11,230 nt of DNA from assembly GCA_036524155.1 (NCBI GenBank), contig DATDCV010000285.1:1-11230 (forward strand), written 5' to 3'. The translations under genes and the position numbers were made by a program. The DNA is from DATDCV01 sp036524155. Its GTDB lineage: Bacteria; Verrucomicrobiota; Verrucomicrobiia; Limisphaerales; UBA8199. Every line of letters begins with the position of its first letter. Position 1 is the first letter of the stretch. Under the pieces are notes generated by a model. That model did not search any database and had not been told where the DNA came from. It worked only from the letters and a program-made list of their open reading frames with translations. Positions 1-7,600 of this stretch are shown here, in pieces.

Positions 1-50
1 TGCTTTGAAATCCTTTGAAATGCTTTGATTCACTTTGAAATCCTTTGAGG
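1..50. repeat. 10-bp tandem repeat, 5 copies (TNCTTTGAAA)
   Basis: Five consecutive 10-bp units: TGCTTTGAAA, TCCTTTGAAA, TGCTTTGATT, CACTTTGAAA, TCCTTTGAGG. The first unit begins at base 1, so the array may continue to the left of the window. Confidence 0.85.
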
Positions 51-140
51 CGTGCCGGCACAGTCTACAATCCACAGTCCGAAGTGGTGGGGATGCCTTC
101 AGGGGTATGGACCCGGCAACCCGGCAGGAGCACGGAAAGT

Positions 141-180
141 AACCTTCCGTAGCCCTCCGTAGCCCTCCGTAGCCTTCCGT
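141..180. repeat. 10-bp tandem repeat, 4 copies (AGCCYTCCGT)
   Basis: Units are AACCTTCCGT, AGCCCTCCGT, AGCCCTCCGT and AGCCTTCCGT in perfect 10-bp register. The preceding ACGGAA (132-137) is complementary to the TTCCGT of the first unit, so a short hairpin is possible. Confidence 0.85.
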
Positions 181-216
181 GGGCTACCAGCAGGCTTTGT
201 GGGGAGGGGGGCGAGG

Positions 217-252
217 ACGAGGAGGAGGAAGAGAACGAGGAGGAGGAAGAGT
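217..252. repeat. 18-bp tandem duplication, purine-only except one C and the final base
   Basis: ACGAGGAGGAGGAAGAGA (217-234) is followed directly by the same 18-mer with one change at its last base (235-252). It sits in a longer G/A-rich strand (201-262), which would give a strongly asymmetric, polypurine duplex. Confidence 0.85.
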
Positions 253-330
253 AGGGAGGGGGGTGGCTTGGGGGTGTACAGCCGTCTCACCGTCCCAAGG
301 CCGGTAAACACGGCCGATTCTCACCTTTGC

Positions 331-370
331 GAGCGTCCCACGACCGTCCCAGAGCGTCCCAAGCGTCCCG
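331..370. repeat. Degenerate 9-11 bp repeat containing CGTCCC
   Basis: CGTCCC recurs at 334, 345, 355 and 364, that is at spacings of 11, 10 and 9 bp. A related CCGTCCCAAG lies upstream near 291-300 and an AAGCGTCG follows at 373-380. The array is imperfect. Confidence 0.6.
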
Positions 371-760
371 GCAAGCGTCGAAGAGGAAGCGAGACGATTG
401 GACGAGGGTGGAACCGAATAGGCTGGGCCGAAGCAGTTGGTTAACAGTTCGAGGGAAAATGCAGGAAGTGTTATTACGCGGGAGTAGGTGTTAATAGCTG
501 ATACTAGCTGATGGTGACTGAGCCCGAGAGAAGGCTGAAAAGCTAAAATTCTCGTTCCCCGTGAGCCAGGCGGGAAGTGCCGGGGTGGCACTTTATTCGT
601 TATCTGGCGTTAACGAGCGTGATTTGGCGTTATCCACCGATGCCTGGCGATATTGCGGCACGGGCAGGCGGGATGGCAATTCCGACGCTTCCAACCACTG
701 ATAGACACGGATGGCACCGATACACAAGCCGAAGCCCGAAATGCGCAGCAGAGACCGACA

Positions 761-788
761 ACCGCGGAATACGCGGAACACGCGGAAG
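761..788. repeat. 9-10 bp tandem repeat, 3 copies (ACGCGGAAN)
   Basis: Units ACCGCGGAAT, ACGCGGAAC and ACGCGGAAG follow each other. A DNA motif of this type (CGCGGAATA...) is one I associate with dispersed intergenic repeats in Verrucomicrobiota and related phyla; unverified here. Confidence 0.7.
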
Positions 789-832
789 GCGGGTTTAAGG
801 GGAGAATTTTCTTCCGGGGATATCTGGGGACC

Positions 833-859
833 GCTACATCTGCTACATCTGCTACACCC
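833..859. repeat. 9-bp tandem repeat, 3 copies (GCTACATCT)
   Basis: GCTACATCT occurs at 833-841 and 842-850, followed by GCTACACCC at 851-859. Confidence 0.8.
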
Positions 860-899
860 GTCACGCCGGCCAGGCGACCGGGGGAGAGGCTGAGACGCT

Positions 900-939
900 G
901 AAGCGTTAAAGCGTTGAAGCGTTAAAACGTTGATAGGTT
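900..939. repeat. 8-bp tandem repeat, 5 copies (RAAGCGTT)
   Basis: GAAGCGTT, AAAGCGTT, GAAGCGTT, AAAACGTT and GATAGGTT follow in register. The last copy is decayed, as expected at the edge of an ageing array. Confidence 0.85.
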
Positions 940-956
940 AAGAGTGTCAAGGAGGG

Positions 957-1127
957 GAAATGTTTTTCTCCAGGCAGGGGCTGGAGATGCAAAAGCGTAG
1001 CCAAAAACGTAGCAGATTGCGGAAGTGGCTGGTCACGGGCGGGTTGTGACTTGCAGAAGTGTAGCAGCAAAAGTGCAGCACCTGCAAAAACGTAGCAGCT
1101 CCGAAGTCCGATTGAAATGTTTTTCTC
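957..1127. repeat. Pair of identical 14-bp direct repeats (GAAATGTTTTTCTC)
   Basis: The 14-mer occurs exactly at 957-970 and 1114-1127, 157 bp apart. Each copy is followed by a G-rich stretch ending in GGGGCTG (975-982) or GGGGCTG (1133-1139). The pair brackets the interspersed 14-bp repeat described below. Confidence 0.8.
989..1097. repeat. Interspersed 14-bp repeat, about 5 copies (GCAAAARYGTAGCA)
   Basis: Copies: GCAAAAGCGTAGCC (989-1002), a trimmed AAAAACGTAGCAG (1003-1015), GCAGAAGTGTAGCA (1053-1066), GCAAAAGTGCAGCA (1067-1080) and GCAAAAACGTAGCA (1084-1097). The third and fourth are directly adjacent; a 37-bp unrelated segment separates the second and third. Confidence 0.75.
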
Positions 1128-1145
1128 GGAGGGGGGCTGCGATCC

Positions 1146-1180
1146 GTTAAGAGTTAAGAGTTAAGCGTTAAGCGTTAAGC
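1146..1180. repeat. Perfect heptamer tandem repeat, 5 copies (GTTAAGM)
   Basis: Five 7-bp units in exact register: GTTAAGA twice, then GTTAAGC three times. The block switch from A to C at the last position suggests sequential unit duplication. Confidence 0.9.
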
Positions 1181-1256
1181 TCGAAGATTGGCGTCGGTTT
1201 CCAGTGCCGGGGAGATTACTTCCGGTGCCTGTTTTTGGGTTGATGCATGTGGCCGT

Positions 1257-1302
1257 CCGATCAAGCCAGGGAGCTTTTCCTCAGGGCCGCTACTTTGATC
1301 GG
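1257..1302 (-). terminator. Inverted repeat, possible terminator of the minus-strand unit
   Basis: CCGATCAA (1257-1264) is exactly complementary to TTGATCGG (1295-1302) with a 30-base loop. It lies 86 bp downstream of the cytochrome stop. There is no clear U-run after it on the minus strand and the loop is large, so an intrinsic terminator is only a guess; it could also be an operator or chance. Confidence 0.2.
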
Positions 1303-1387
1303 GAAGGCTCCGTCGCTTCGTGTGGCCTATATCACAATCTAATTAACCCCTTTCTGTTCTGCACGCGAGGGGGGTGAGGCGGCGAGA

Positions 1388-3004
1388 TTACAGCGACAGG
1401 AGATAAGCACACAGATCATCGATTTCACCGGCGGAAAGATCGGAGGTCTTGCCATGTTCATCGTGTGGATTCTTGCGGGTAATTACGTCGCGAACGGTGG
1501 CCGCGGACCCGTCGTGCAGGTAGGGGGGAGTCCGCCAAAGTTCGACCAGGTCAGGGGTGTCGAAAAAGTCGGCAGGTTTATCATAGGCGGCTCGCGTGCC
1601 GACATCGTAATGGTGAAGGTCCGTGAAGAGTGGCGGAGGATGGCAAGTAACGCACCCTGCTTTGGTGAAGACTTCTTTGCCTTGTTCCGCCATCCCCGAC
1701 AGTTTACCGTCCACGAGGTAGGGGCTTGGGGCTGGCCGGAGTGACTTTATGTATTCGTCTATCGCGACGGCGATTTCTTCGGACGGTTTCGCAAACAGGA
1801 TGTGGCGCAGGCCGGCGCGAACGGCTGTTTCGGCCGTATCCCGCACGCCGAGCCACATGGCCGGAGGTGTTTTGTGCGCGTATAGCAGGCTCTTGGTGTT
1901 TTTCGGGTTGCCGATGCCATCGTTCAGCAAATCCCAATTCAACCCGTCCGCCCGGCCGTCGGGGTGGCAACTGGAACAGCTCATCCAGTGTTGAAAACAG
2001 ATCGTTGCATCGTGAAAGTAGAATTCACCCCTCTTTGCCAAAGGCATCCGGGCAAGCGTTTCGGCACGGGTGAGGGGTTTTCCTGGAGCGACGTTCGTCC
2101 CCAGAGGAATGGACTGCGGCTTCACGTTGGGATCGAGCAGGTCAAGAAGAGTGACTGTCTCAGAAAAATAGTTCGTTACGAATGCCGTACGCCCGACAAC
2201 CACGACAGAGCGTGGGCCGAGGTCGCCCTCGGGCAGCTTCACGCGCCGGCGCGGGCTGGGAAAAAAGGGGACGTAATTGGCAAAATCGACCTCATGCTGA
2301 CTGAACAGCCTGGACTTCCGGCTTAAGGGATCAACTGGTGCCGGTAGATCTAAAATGCTGTTCAGCAACGCTGGAAAATCAATGATGCTGATCTCATGGG
2401 TGCCTGCATGAGTAACAACGAGGATTTTTCCGTCCTCCGAGAAAGCCATCCCCCCAGGGTTTGCCGCACCGTTCCCGCGATCGTCGAGCAGCACGCTGCC
2501 CAAAAGCTCAAACTTGGTGATATCTATAATGCTGAGAGCATTGGCAGCAATCCAGTTTTGGCCCGGATGGATCGCGGGGCGTCTGAAGTTGCCAACGACA
2601 TGCGTCATGGAGGCATAGTTGCCATTTGGGGAAAGGCATATGTCCTTAACGCCCGTGCTGCCGTTGGGAAGTTGGAGTTGGCGAAGGAGCTCCAAGGTTC
2701 GAGCACTTAGGACCAAGACGACAGCGGAAATGTAATGTGAATTAGCGGGCCGCTTCGGAAGCTGATCCGCGACCAGTAGTTGGCCAGGTGTCGGTAGGAT
2801 CAGCTTAGTCGCGACGTCAGTGTGATCTAAAGCGATCAGCGAGGTGTCTCCGATACCGCTGGTGATAGCACATAACAAACCTATAGTAGGAACCATATTA
2901 TTCCCTGGCACGCCGCCGCCAACACCTATAGAGAACGCACTAATGACCAGCGTGGCAAAGGGCCATTTCAACGCAGTTGAATTGTACTCGAGGGCCAACG
3001 ACAT
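1388..3004 (-). CDS. YVTN beta-propeller di-heme c-type cytochrome (peroxidase-like)
   Basis: Predicted secreted or periplasmic redox protein of about 538 residues. A propeller half shows blade-like strands with 'SPNGN', 'AFSEDGKILVVTHAG...ISIID' and 'FVTNYFSETVTLLDL'. The C-terminal half has two heme c sites, CSSCH (residues 343-347) and CVTCH (451-455), and a candidate axial Met in HKTPPAMW, as in the MauG/cytochrome c peroxidase group. Start: the first ATG (3004) gives 'ALKWPFATLVISAFSIGVGGG', an acceptable export signal, but has no Shine-Dalgarno. A GTG at 3175 would lengthen it by 57 residues and overlap the upstream gene by 41 bp; a TTG near 3070 preceded by AGGAG is another option. The propeller looks short and its first blade is unconvincing. 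Substrate unknown. Heme maturation is expected outside the cytoplasm. Its link with the toxin-like genes upstream is probably only positional. Confidence 0.85.
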   Translation of the reverse strand: MSLALEYNSTALKWPFATLVISAFSIGVGGGVPGNNMVPTIGLLCAITSGIGDTSLIALDHTDVATKLILPTPGQLLVADQLPKRPANSHYISAVVLVLSARTLELLRQLQLPNGSTGVKDICLSPNGNYASMTHVVGNFRRPAIHPGQNWIAANALSIIDITKFELLGSVLLDDRGNGAANPGGMAFSEDGKILVVTHAGTHEISIIDFPALLNSILDLPAPVDPLSRKSRLFSQHEVDFANYVPFFPSPRRRVKLPEGDLGPRSVVVVGRTAFVTNYFSETVTLLDLLDPNVKPQSIPLGTNVAPGKPLTRAETLARMPLAKRGEFYFHDATICFQHWMSCSSCHPDGRADGLNWDLLNDGIGNPKNTKSLLYAHKTPPAMWLGVRDTAETAVRAGLRHILFAKPSEEIAVAIDEYIKSLRPAPSPYLVDGKLSGMAEQGKEVFTKAGCVTCHPPPLFTDLHHYDVGTRAAYDKPADFFDTPDLVELWRTPPYLHDGSAATVRDVITRKNPHDEHGKTSDLSAGEIDDLCAYLLSL

Positions 3005-3077
3005 TCGGAGCGGGGTCTGCTGATGAGTGAAACCTAAAAAGCCCACACTGACGGGTGATACCCACAACGCGAGGACT

Positions 3078-3091
3078 CCTCGTGAACGAGG
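3078..3091. other. Short perfect palindrome between gene 5 and the cytochrome
   Basis: CCTCG-TGAA-CGAGG forms a 5-bp stem (6 bp counting T/A) with a tetraloop, in the 130 bp between the upstream gene's stop and the ATG at 3004. It has no U-run. It could be a processing hairpin or chance; if the cytochrome starts at the GTG it lies inside the coding sequence. Confidence 0.2.
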
Positions 3092-3134
3092 GGTGGGCGA
3101 ACGAAGCAGGTCGGGGTTTTGCCTGGGAGCATAT

Positions 3135-3542
3135 TTAAAATTGAAAGTCGTCGAATCTGTCAAGCAAGTGCTCACAGAGCAGGCTTCGTGAGAAGCACAT
3201 TCTCATGACTTCTCGGCAGCAACTCAGCCGTTGAAGAGGGTCATTTCCCGGCAAATCGCTAAGGACGCTTTTGAAAATTGGATCGCTAGGTGCCGCTCGC
3301 ACCGCATTTTCCAGGAGCCATATTAGCAGAACACTCTTTGCGGGCGTACTAGAATCCTGGAGTTTCTGTGTGAGGAGATCCAACGCCCGGCGACGGTCGC
3401 GCCGGAACCCTGCGAGCGCCGCAAGATGCAGCTGTTTGACGAGCGCTCTGCGAAAGAGGGGGATGGGGGGAAATGCCCCGTAAACTAGCACCAAAAGTGA
3501 AAAATACCTCATAATCTGTTCTAACTGTTCGCGGGTCCTCAT
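3135..3542 (-). CDS. Truncated paralogue of the adjacent Sel1-repeat protein; candidate second immunity protein
   Basis: A 135-residue protein of no family I recognise. It aligns with the N-terminal half of the neighbouring upstream gene: 'AGFRRDRRRALDLLTQKL' with 'DAFRQDAESTLSFLVEKL', 'LLIWLLENAV' with 'VLLWLLKQIA', and 'LPGNDPLQRLSCCREVMRM' with 'LPGLRLLDRLHVCSAVLLH'. It stops about 115 residues after the shared region begins and lacks the Sel1 repeats. The ATG at 3542 lies 6 bp after the upstream stop; the ATG at 3512 gives an N-terminus the same length as the paralogue's and may be the true start. Neither has a good Shine-Dalgarno. The first residues from 3512 (RYFSLLVLVYGAFPP) are hydrophobic. 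It may be a trimmed duplicate or a working single-domain version. An immunity role is inferred from position only. Confidence 0.65.
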   Translation of the reverse strand: MRTREQLEQIMRYFSLLVLVYGAFPPIPLFRRALVKQLHLAALAGFRRDRRRALDLLTQKLQDSSTPAKSVLLIWLLENAVRAAPSDPIFKSVLSDLPGNDPLQRLSCCREVMRMCFSRSLLCEHLLDRFDDFQF

Positions 3543-3548
3543 GAAGTG

Positions 3549-4352
3549 CTATGTGTCATTTATTGGAGGCAGCCGATCAAGGGCAATCTTCGCGGTGGGA
3601 CTCCCTATGCCAGCTGCTTCCCGCAGGAGCGCTTCACCGCGACCCCGGTCCTGGTCAACGAATTCTCCGATGCAATAAAATACCCCCAGCGCGCACAGTG
3701 CCTCAAGGCTTCCTAGGCCAGCCGCTTCATGGAGAAGCTGAAGTCTCTCGGCCGGATTGCGGGGGCATTGCAGGGCAAGTAAGTACTTTGCCGTTGAGTC
3801 ACCGCTCTCGGCGCTTGACCTGAGCTTTGTATTCAGTTCCTCCACGAAATAGGGGTTGTTTTCGATCCTGATGCCTTGAGTACGAATCCAACTTAAGCAC
3901 ACCTCGTCGGTTTGCTTGTTTAGAATCCTGCTCCTCAGCTGGGTCCCTAGTGGCCCCGCATCTATAATGAGTTGGTCAATGCGCGGATGAAGGACTAGGT
4001 CGAGGTGGTCCCCCATTACGCGTGGGGAAAGACAATGGAGCAGGACCGCGCTGCAAACGTGAAGCCGATCTAGGAGCCTCAACCCGGGCAGAGATCTGAA
4101 TAGGCACGCCGTCTCCACGCTGTTCGGCTCATATGTTGCGATCTGCTTTAAAAGCCATAAGAGCACCAAACTCTTGCGAACTTTTTTTGAGTTGTGCAAT
4201 TTCTCAACCAAAAACGAAAGCGTCGATTCCGCATCTTGACGGAACGCGTCGAGGGCTTTTTGGCGCAACCAATCAAGCCGCTTTGGACGAGGCTTTTGAC
4301 AACTCGCTAGCAGGAAATGTAAACGAAACGCCGTTATTGGTCTAATTTGCAT
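3549..4352 (-). CDS. Sel1-like repeat protein; candidate immunity protein for the RHS toxin
   Basis: A 267-residue protein. Residues about 13-122 form a helical domain shared with the next gene; residues 183-214 and 215-250 are two Sel1-like repeats ('STAKYLLAL...LLHEAAGLG' and 'ALCALGVFYCIGEFV...LLREAAGIG'), which form alpha-solenoids that bind proteins. The ATG at 4352 is chosen because AAGG (4360-4363) lies 7 bases upstream, because it overlaps the preceding frame's stop by 11 bp, and because it matches the paralogue's N-terminal length. TTG 4406, GTG 4403 and ATG 4391 would extend it. 'LLASC' at residues 14-18 resembles a lipobox, but the region before it contains Arg and His, so a lipoprotein is only possible. 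Repeat proteins directly downstream of RHS toxins are commonly immunity factors; that role here is inference. Confidence 0.75.
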   Translation of the reverse strand: MQIRPITAFRLHFLLASCQKPRPKRLDWLRQKALDAFRQDAESTLSFLVEKLHNSKKVRKSLVLLWLLKQIATYEPNSVETACLFRSLPGLRLLDRLHVCSAVLLHCLSPRVMGDHLDLVLHPRIDQLIIDAGPLGTQLRSRILNKQTDEVCLSWIRTQGIRIENNPYFVEELNTKLRSSAESGDSTAKYLLALQCPRNPAERLQLLHEAAGLGSLEALCALGVFYCIGEFVDQDRGRGEALLREAAGIGSPTAKIALDRLPPINDT

Positions 4353-4605
4353 GGAAATGCCTTGAAATCGCCCAACCAAGCGACCAAGCATATCTACTTT
4401 CACCAATCAAGTAGTCGGTCTCGGACACCGGCCAATCCCCACCCCTAAGAAGCGATGAGGGCATCATATTCGCGGCGCACCGTAAGCCAAGGTCTCTTAA
4501 GCAAGGCGAGCAAGAACCCCCCCCACTATGGTTCAACCCGAGCAAAGCAGCGAAGGCTGGAAACCAGGCAGAAACGTGCCAAAAGTCAGACTTCAAACCC
4601 ATCAT
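4342..4605 (-). CDS. 87-codon reading frame between toxin and Sel1 gene, status uncertain
   Basis: No family is recognised. The ATG at 4605 overlaps the RHS stop in an ATGA, a second ATG follows at once, and the TAG at 4342-4344 overlaps the ATG of the Sel1-repeat gene. The frame therefore fills the gap exactly, which is how translationally coupled small genes look. Against it: no Shine-Dalgarno, a residue composition that is not clearly protein-like, and an in-frame run of eight G. The frame is open further upstream, to a GTG at 4647 within the RHS end. Alternatives are a non-coding spacer or the remnant of a displaced toxin end. An 87-codon gap-free frame can occur by chance at this base composition. 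Confidence 0.35.
   Translation of the reverse strand: MMGLKSDFWHVSAWFPAFAALLGLNHSGGGSCSPCLRDLGLRCAANMMPSSLLRGGDWPVSETDYLIGESRYAWSLGWAISRHFHAN
4517..4524. repeat. Eight-base homopolymer (G8 on the coding strand)
   Basis: A run of C on the plus strand, read as G8 within the 87-codon frame just after the RHS stop. One extra G would switch to a frame reading 'FLLALLKRPWLTVRREYD' and then a stop; one fewer G reaches TAA within about six codons. Such tracts are hot spots for slippage and for sequencing error. Confidence 0.8.
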
Positions 4606-7600
4606 TTGCGACAAGAGTGTGCGTACCATGGGTTCCAAACAGCCCACCGGAAGAAGCGCTGTATCAGATCGTCGACGGTGTTACCCTGCGGGCCAATCTG
4701 ACCGACTAACTTTCCCGCCACCACACCTCCAACTCCTGCGAGGCCGACTCCTGTCCACCCTACTGCGGCAACGCCGCATCCGCCCGCTCCTGTCAATACG
4801 GCACCCGCAGGCAGGGTCCCAACGGTACAAATGGCCGTAGCTGTGGCCCCGACGCCTCCTGCAGTTCCTACGGCGCGATAATCCCTTAACTGTACTTGCG
4901 CGGCGTTCATCTGCTGCTGAATCATCGCCCGCGTAGCCTCGTTTCCTGGGACCGTTACCGGGAACCTGTAGGACAATGCGTTCGCCCCACTGTCAATTGT
5001 GGCTTCTAACGCAAGTATGCTTCTTGCCGGTTGGCCTGTCATCTTCAAGGCGTCCGCTTCCCAGGAAGGATCACATGAGCCAAACCACAAGCCGAACGGG
5101 TCAACCTTATGCGTAGGATTATTGGCTACAAAGCCGTACAAATTCAGGCCACCGGCTCCCCCGATAGGATCCCTATTTAGCCACCTCTGCAGATTTGGTG
5201 CGTAATAGCGACAGGCGTAATAAAGCAGCCCAGATGCTGTATCGATCTCTTTGGTAGAGAAGCGGTAAATATTCGCGTCCGCCAGCGGGCCGTTCTTGGT
5301 GAGAAGGTTCCCGAAAGGGCTGTAGCTGTAAAGGGCCACGACGATATTGCTGGCGTTCACAAGGCAGGAAACGTTACCGTTGCCATCGTAATGGTAACAG
5401 GCTTGCGCGAATGGAGTGCCCGCAAGGCTTGAGTCGGTCCTGGCGAGAAGCCCGCGAATACCCCCCGCCTCCTGCAGGCCGCCGCTCAGATCGGCTCCCC
5501 GCGTATAGGTGACTTGGGGGAGATTTCTGGCGTCGCGCTCTTGCACCACCAGCAGCGCGTCGTAAACATAATGCACTTCGTTGGTCTGGAGCCAAGCGCC
5601 ACTCGCCCAACTGAACTCTTTCCGGATACGCCGGCGCATCATTCCGTCGTAACAGAACTCGCTTCTCCAGGCGCTGGAGACTGTGACGCTGGTCAATTGG
5701 TTTTCGGTGTCGTACTCGAAGGTCCGCAGGCCGTCGTTTGTAAGATTGCCATTCCCGTCGTAGTAGAGGGAGCTTGAGGTGGGCAGGTTGACTACGACGC
5801 TGTCCTGGGCGGTGCGACCGTAGCTGTCGCTTGTGCTCGCGTTATAAGTGTTCTGGCCATTGGCCGGAGTGGCGCCCGCTCGTGCCCAGCTTCCATCCGC
5901 ATAGACGTTGGCGGCCCCGGAGGAGAGGCCGGTCCCCGACACCGTGACTCCGGAAACGCCCGCGCTCTGGCTGAGCGCCCCTGCGACCGTCAGAGTTCCG
6001 CTGCGGCTGGCGCTGGTCAACTCGTTGAGATTGTTCACCGCAAACGTCTGGACCAATTGGTTATTGGTCCGATAATTTAAATTCCAGGCCCGATCATAAT
6101 CATATCCGAACTGCTCATGCAAGCGCGGGGTGGTTCCGTCCTGTTCCCAGCCGGCGGCGGTTTTCAACTGCCCGATGTTGTCGTAGGTGTAATTGACGAA
6201 ATTGGCGGCCGTGAACACTTGCTGCGTTCGCTGCGACCCCATGTCGTACGAATATCCGTGGCTGTCGAGGACGGTGCCGTTTGGGTGATAAAGGGTGATG
6301 TCGGTCAGGCGGGCCAGATCGTCATAAGCGCGGCTGCTGTAGGCTCCGGAGGGCAGGGTGAGCTGTCTTATGAGGTCAAACCTGTTGTCCGGGTATTGGT
6401 AACCGAAAGCTCCGGCCTGCGAGGTGACATTGGTGAGCCGCCCGTCACTATCATAACCGTACGTCTGGACCCAGGGAGAAGCGTTCGGCTGCAAGAGGCT
6501 GAGGGCGGTGCGGAGCCGGCTGGTGTACGTGTAGCTCACCGTGTCGGCATTCCAGGGGCCGTCTTCGCTGACCAACTGGTCACCGTCGGTCCAGGTGAAA
6601 GAAGTTGTGCCCACGGGATCGACCATGCTGGTCAGCCGGTTGAGTGAGTCGTACCCGTAACTGATGGTCGATTGAGGATAGGTTATATTCGTCAGGTTGC
6701 CCAAATAATCATAACCGTAAGAAGTGGTGCCTTTGGCCACGCTCCACCGGTTGGTCAGACGGCCCTCGGGATTGTAAATGTAGCGGAGGATTTCCGTGCT
6801 CGCGGCATCGACCTTGTTGGTGACACGGCCATAACTGTCATAATGCCATGTTGTGGTCTGGTTCTTTCCGTCGGTGAGTGTCAGCAGTTGGCCGGCGGGA
6901 CTGTAGGTGAACTGTAGCAGCTCGGTGTTCGCGTTGGTTTCGTAAAGCAGACGTCCGGCGGCGTCGCGCACGAAGCTGGTGAGATGGCCGAGGGCATCGG
7001 AATAGTTGGTGAGGCCGCGGCTATTGTACACGAAGCTCTCGAGTCCCGACTCGATCGTGCCATACTGAAGCGCAGCGGGACCGAATGCCCGCCGCCCGAT
7101 CAACCGGCCCACTGTATCATACCCGTTGGTGATGGTGACGGCGTTTTGGTCGATGCGGGTGAGCACATGCCCGTACTCGTCGTACGTTTGACCGAACAGT
7201 TTGCTGCCTCCCCTCGCATAAACATTGGCGAGCAAAAAGTTGAGTCCAAGCGGGACATAATCGATATCGATGCTACGCCCGCCGCTGTCGCTGATGCTGC
7301 TGGGCATACCTGTGGTGGCGTCGTAGGCACGATTGATCTGGTAATTATCCGAGTAGATCGTGTTCGTAAGCCGGCCGCGGATATCGTAGCTGAGTACCGT
7401 CGGCAAGGACTGGGCCCCGAGGTAACGGGTAATGGAGCTGGGAGCGCCGCAGCCGCAGTAATCGTAGCGGGTGATCTGGCCGTTCACATTGGTGATCGAA
7501 GTGAGCTGGCCAAGCGAGTTGTGGCCGTACCAGGTCCAGTGCCCGAGGCGGTCTTTGGCCCCGGTGAGATCGAGTTTGCTGTACGTATTCGAAATCGTGG

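Larger units (their letters stand above)
1..1387. other. Gene-free repeat-rich intergenic region
   Basis: No reading frame here looks like a real protein. The longer open frames translate to low-complexity Arg-, Gly- or Pro-rich strings that simply follow the underlying DNA repeats, and they conflict with one another on both strands. The region instead holds a succession of unrelated short tandem arrays, listed separately. Fragments such as the 'NTRNTRK / EYAEHAE / FRVFRG' readings near 761-788 resemble spurious translations I remember from intergenic DNA of Verrucomicrobiota and Planctomycetota; that is recollection, not a search result. The last 200 bp (1181-1387) have no tandem array and contain one inverted repeat that may end the leftward transcription unit. 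Confidence 0.75.

Noticed and set aside
184..591. 135-codon minus-strand frame, and the 81-codon plus-strand frame opposite it
   Set aside because: Translations are dictated by the tandem repeats (Pro/Arg-rich), contradict each other, and show no protein features.
1..1180. CRISPR array
   Set aside because: Repeat units are 7-18 bp, adjacent without unique spacers, and differ from one block to the next.
4182..4188. Seven-A run on the coding strand of the Sel1 gene as a programmed frameshift site
   Set aside because: The annotated frame continues with good paralogue similarity on both sides (HNSKKVRKSL versus QDSSTPAKSV), so no shift is needed.
4342..4605. Decayed third copy of the paralogous domain
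   Set aside because: I looked in this interval's minus-strand frames for the FRxD, WLL and LPG landmarks and did not find them.
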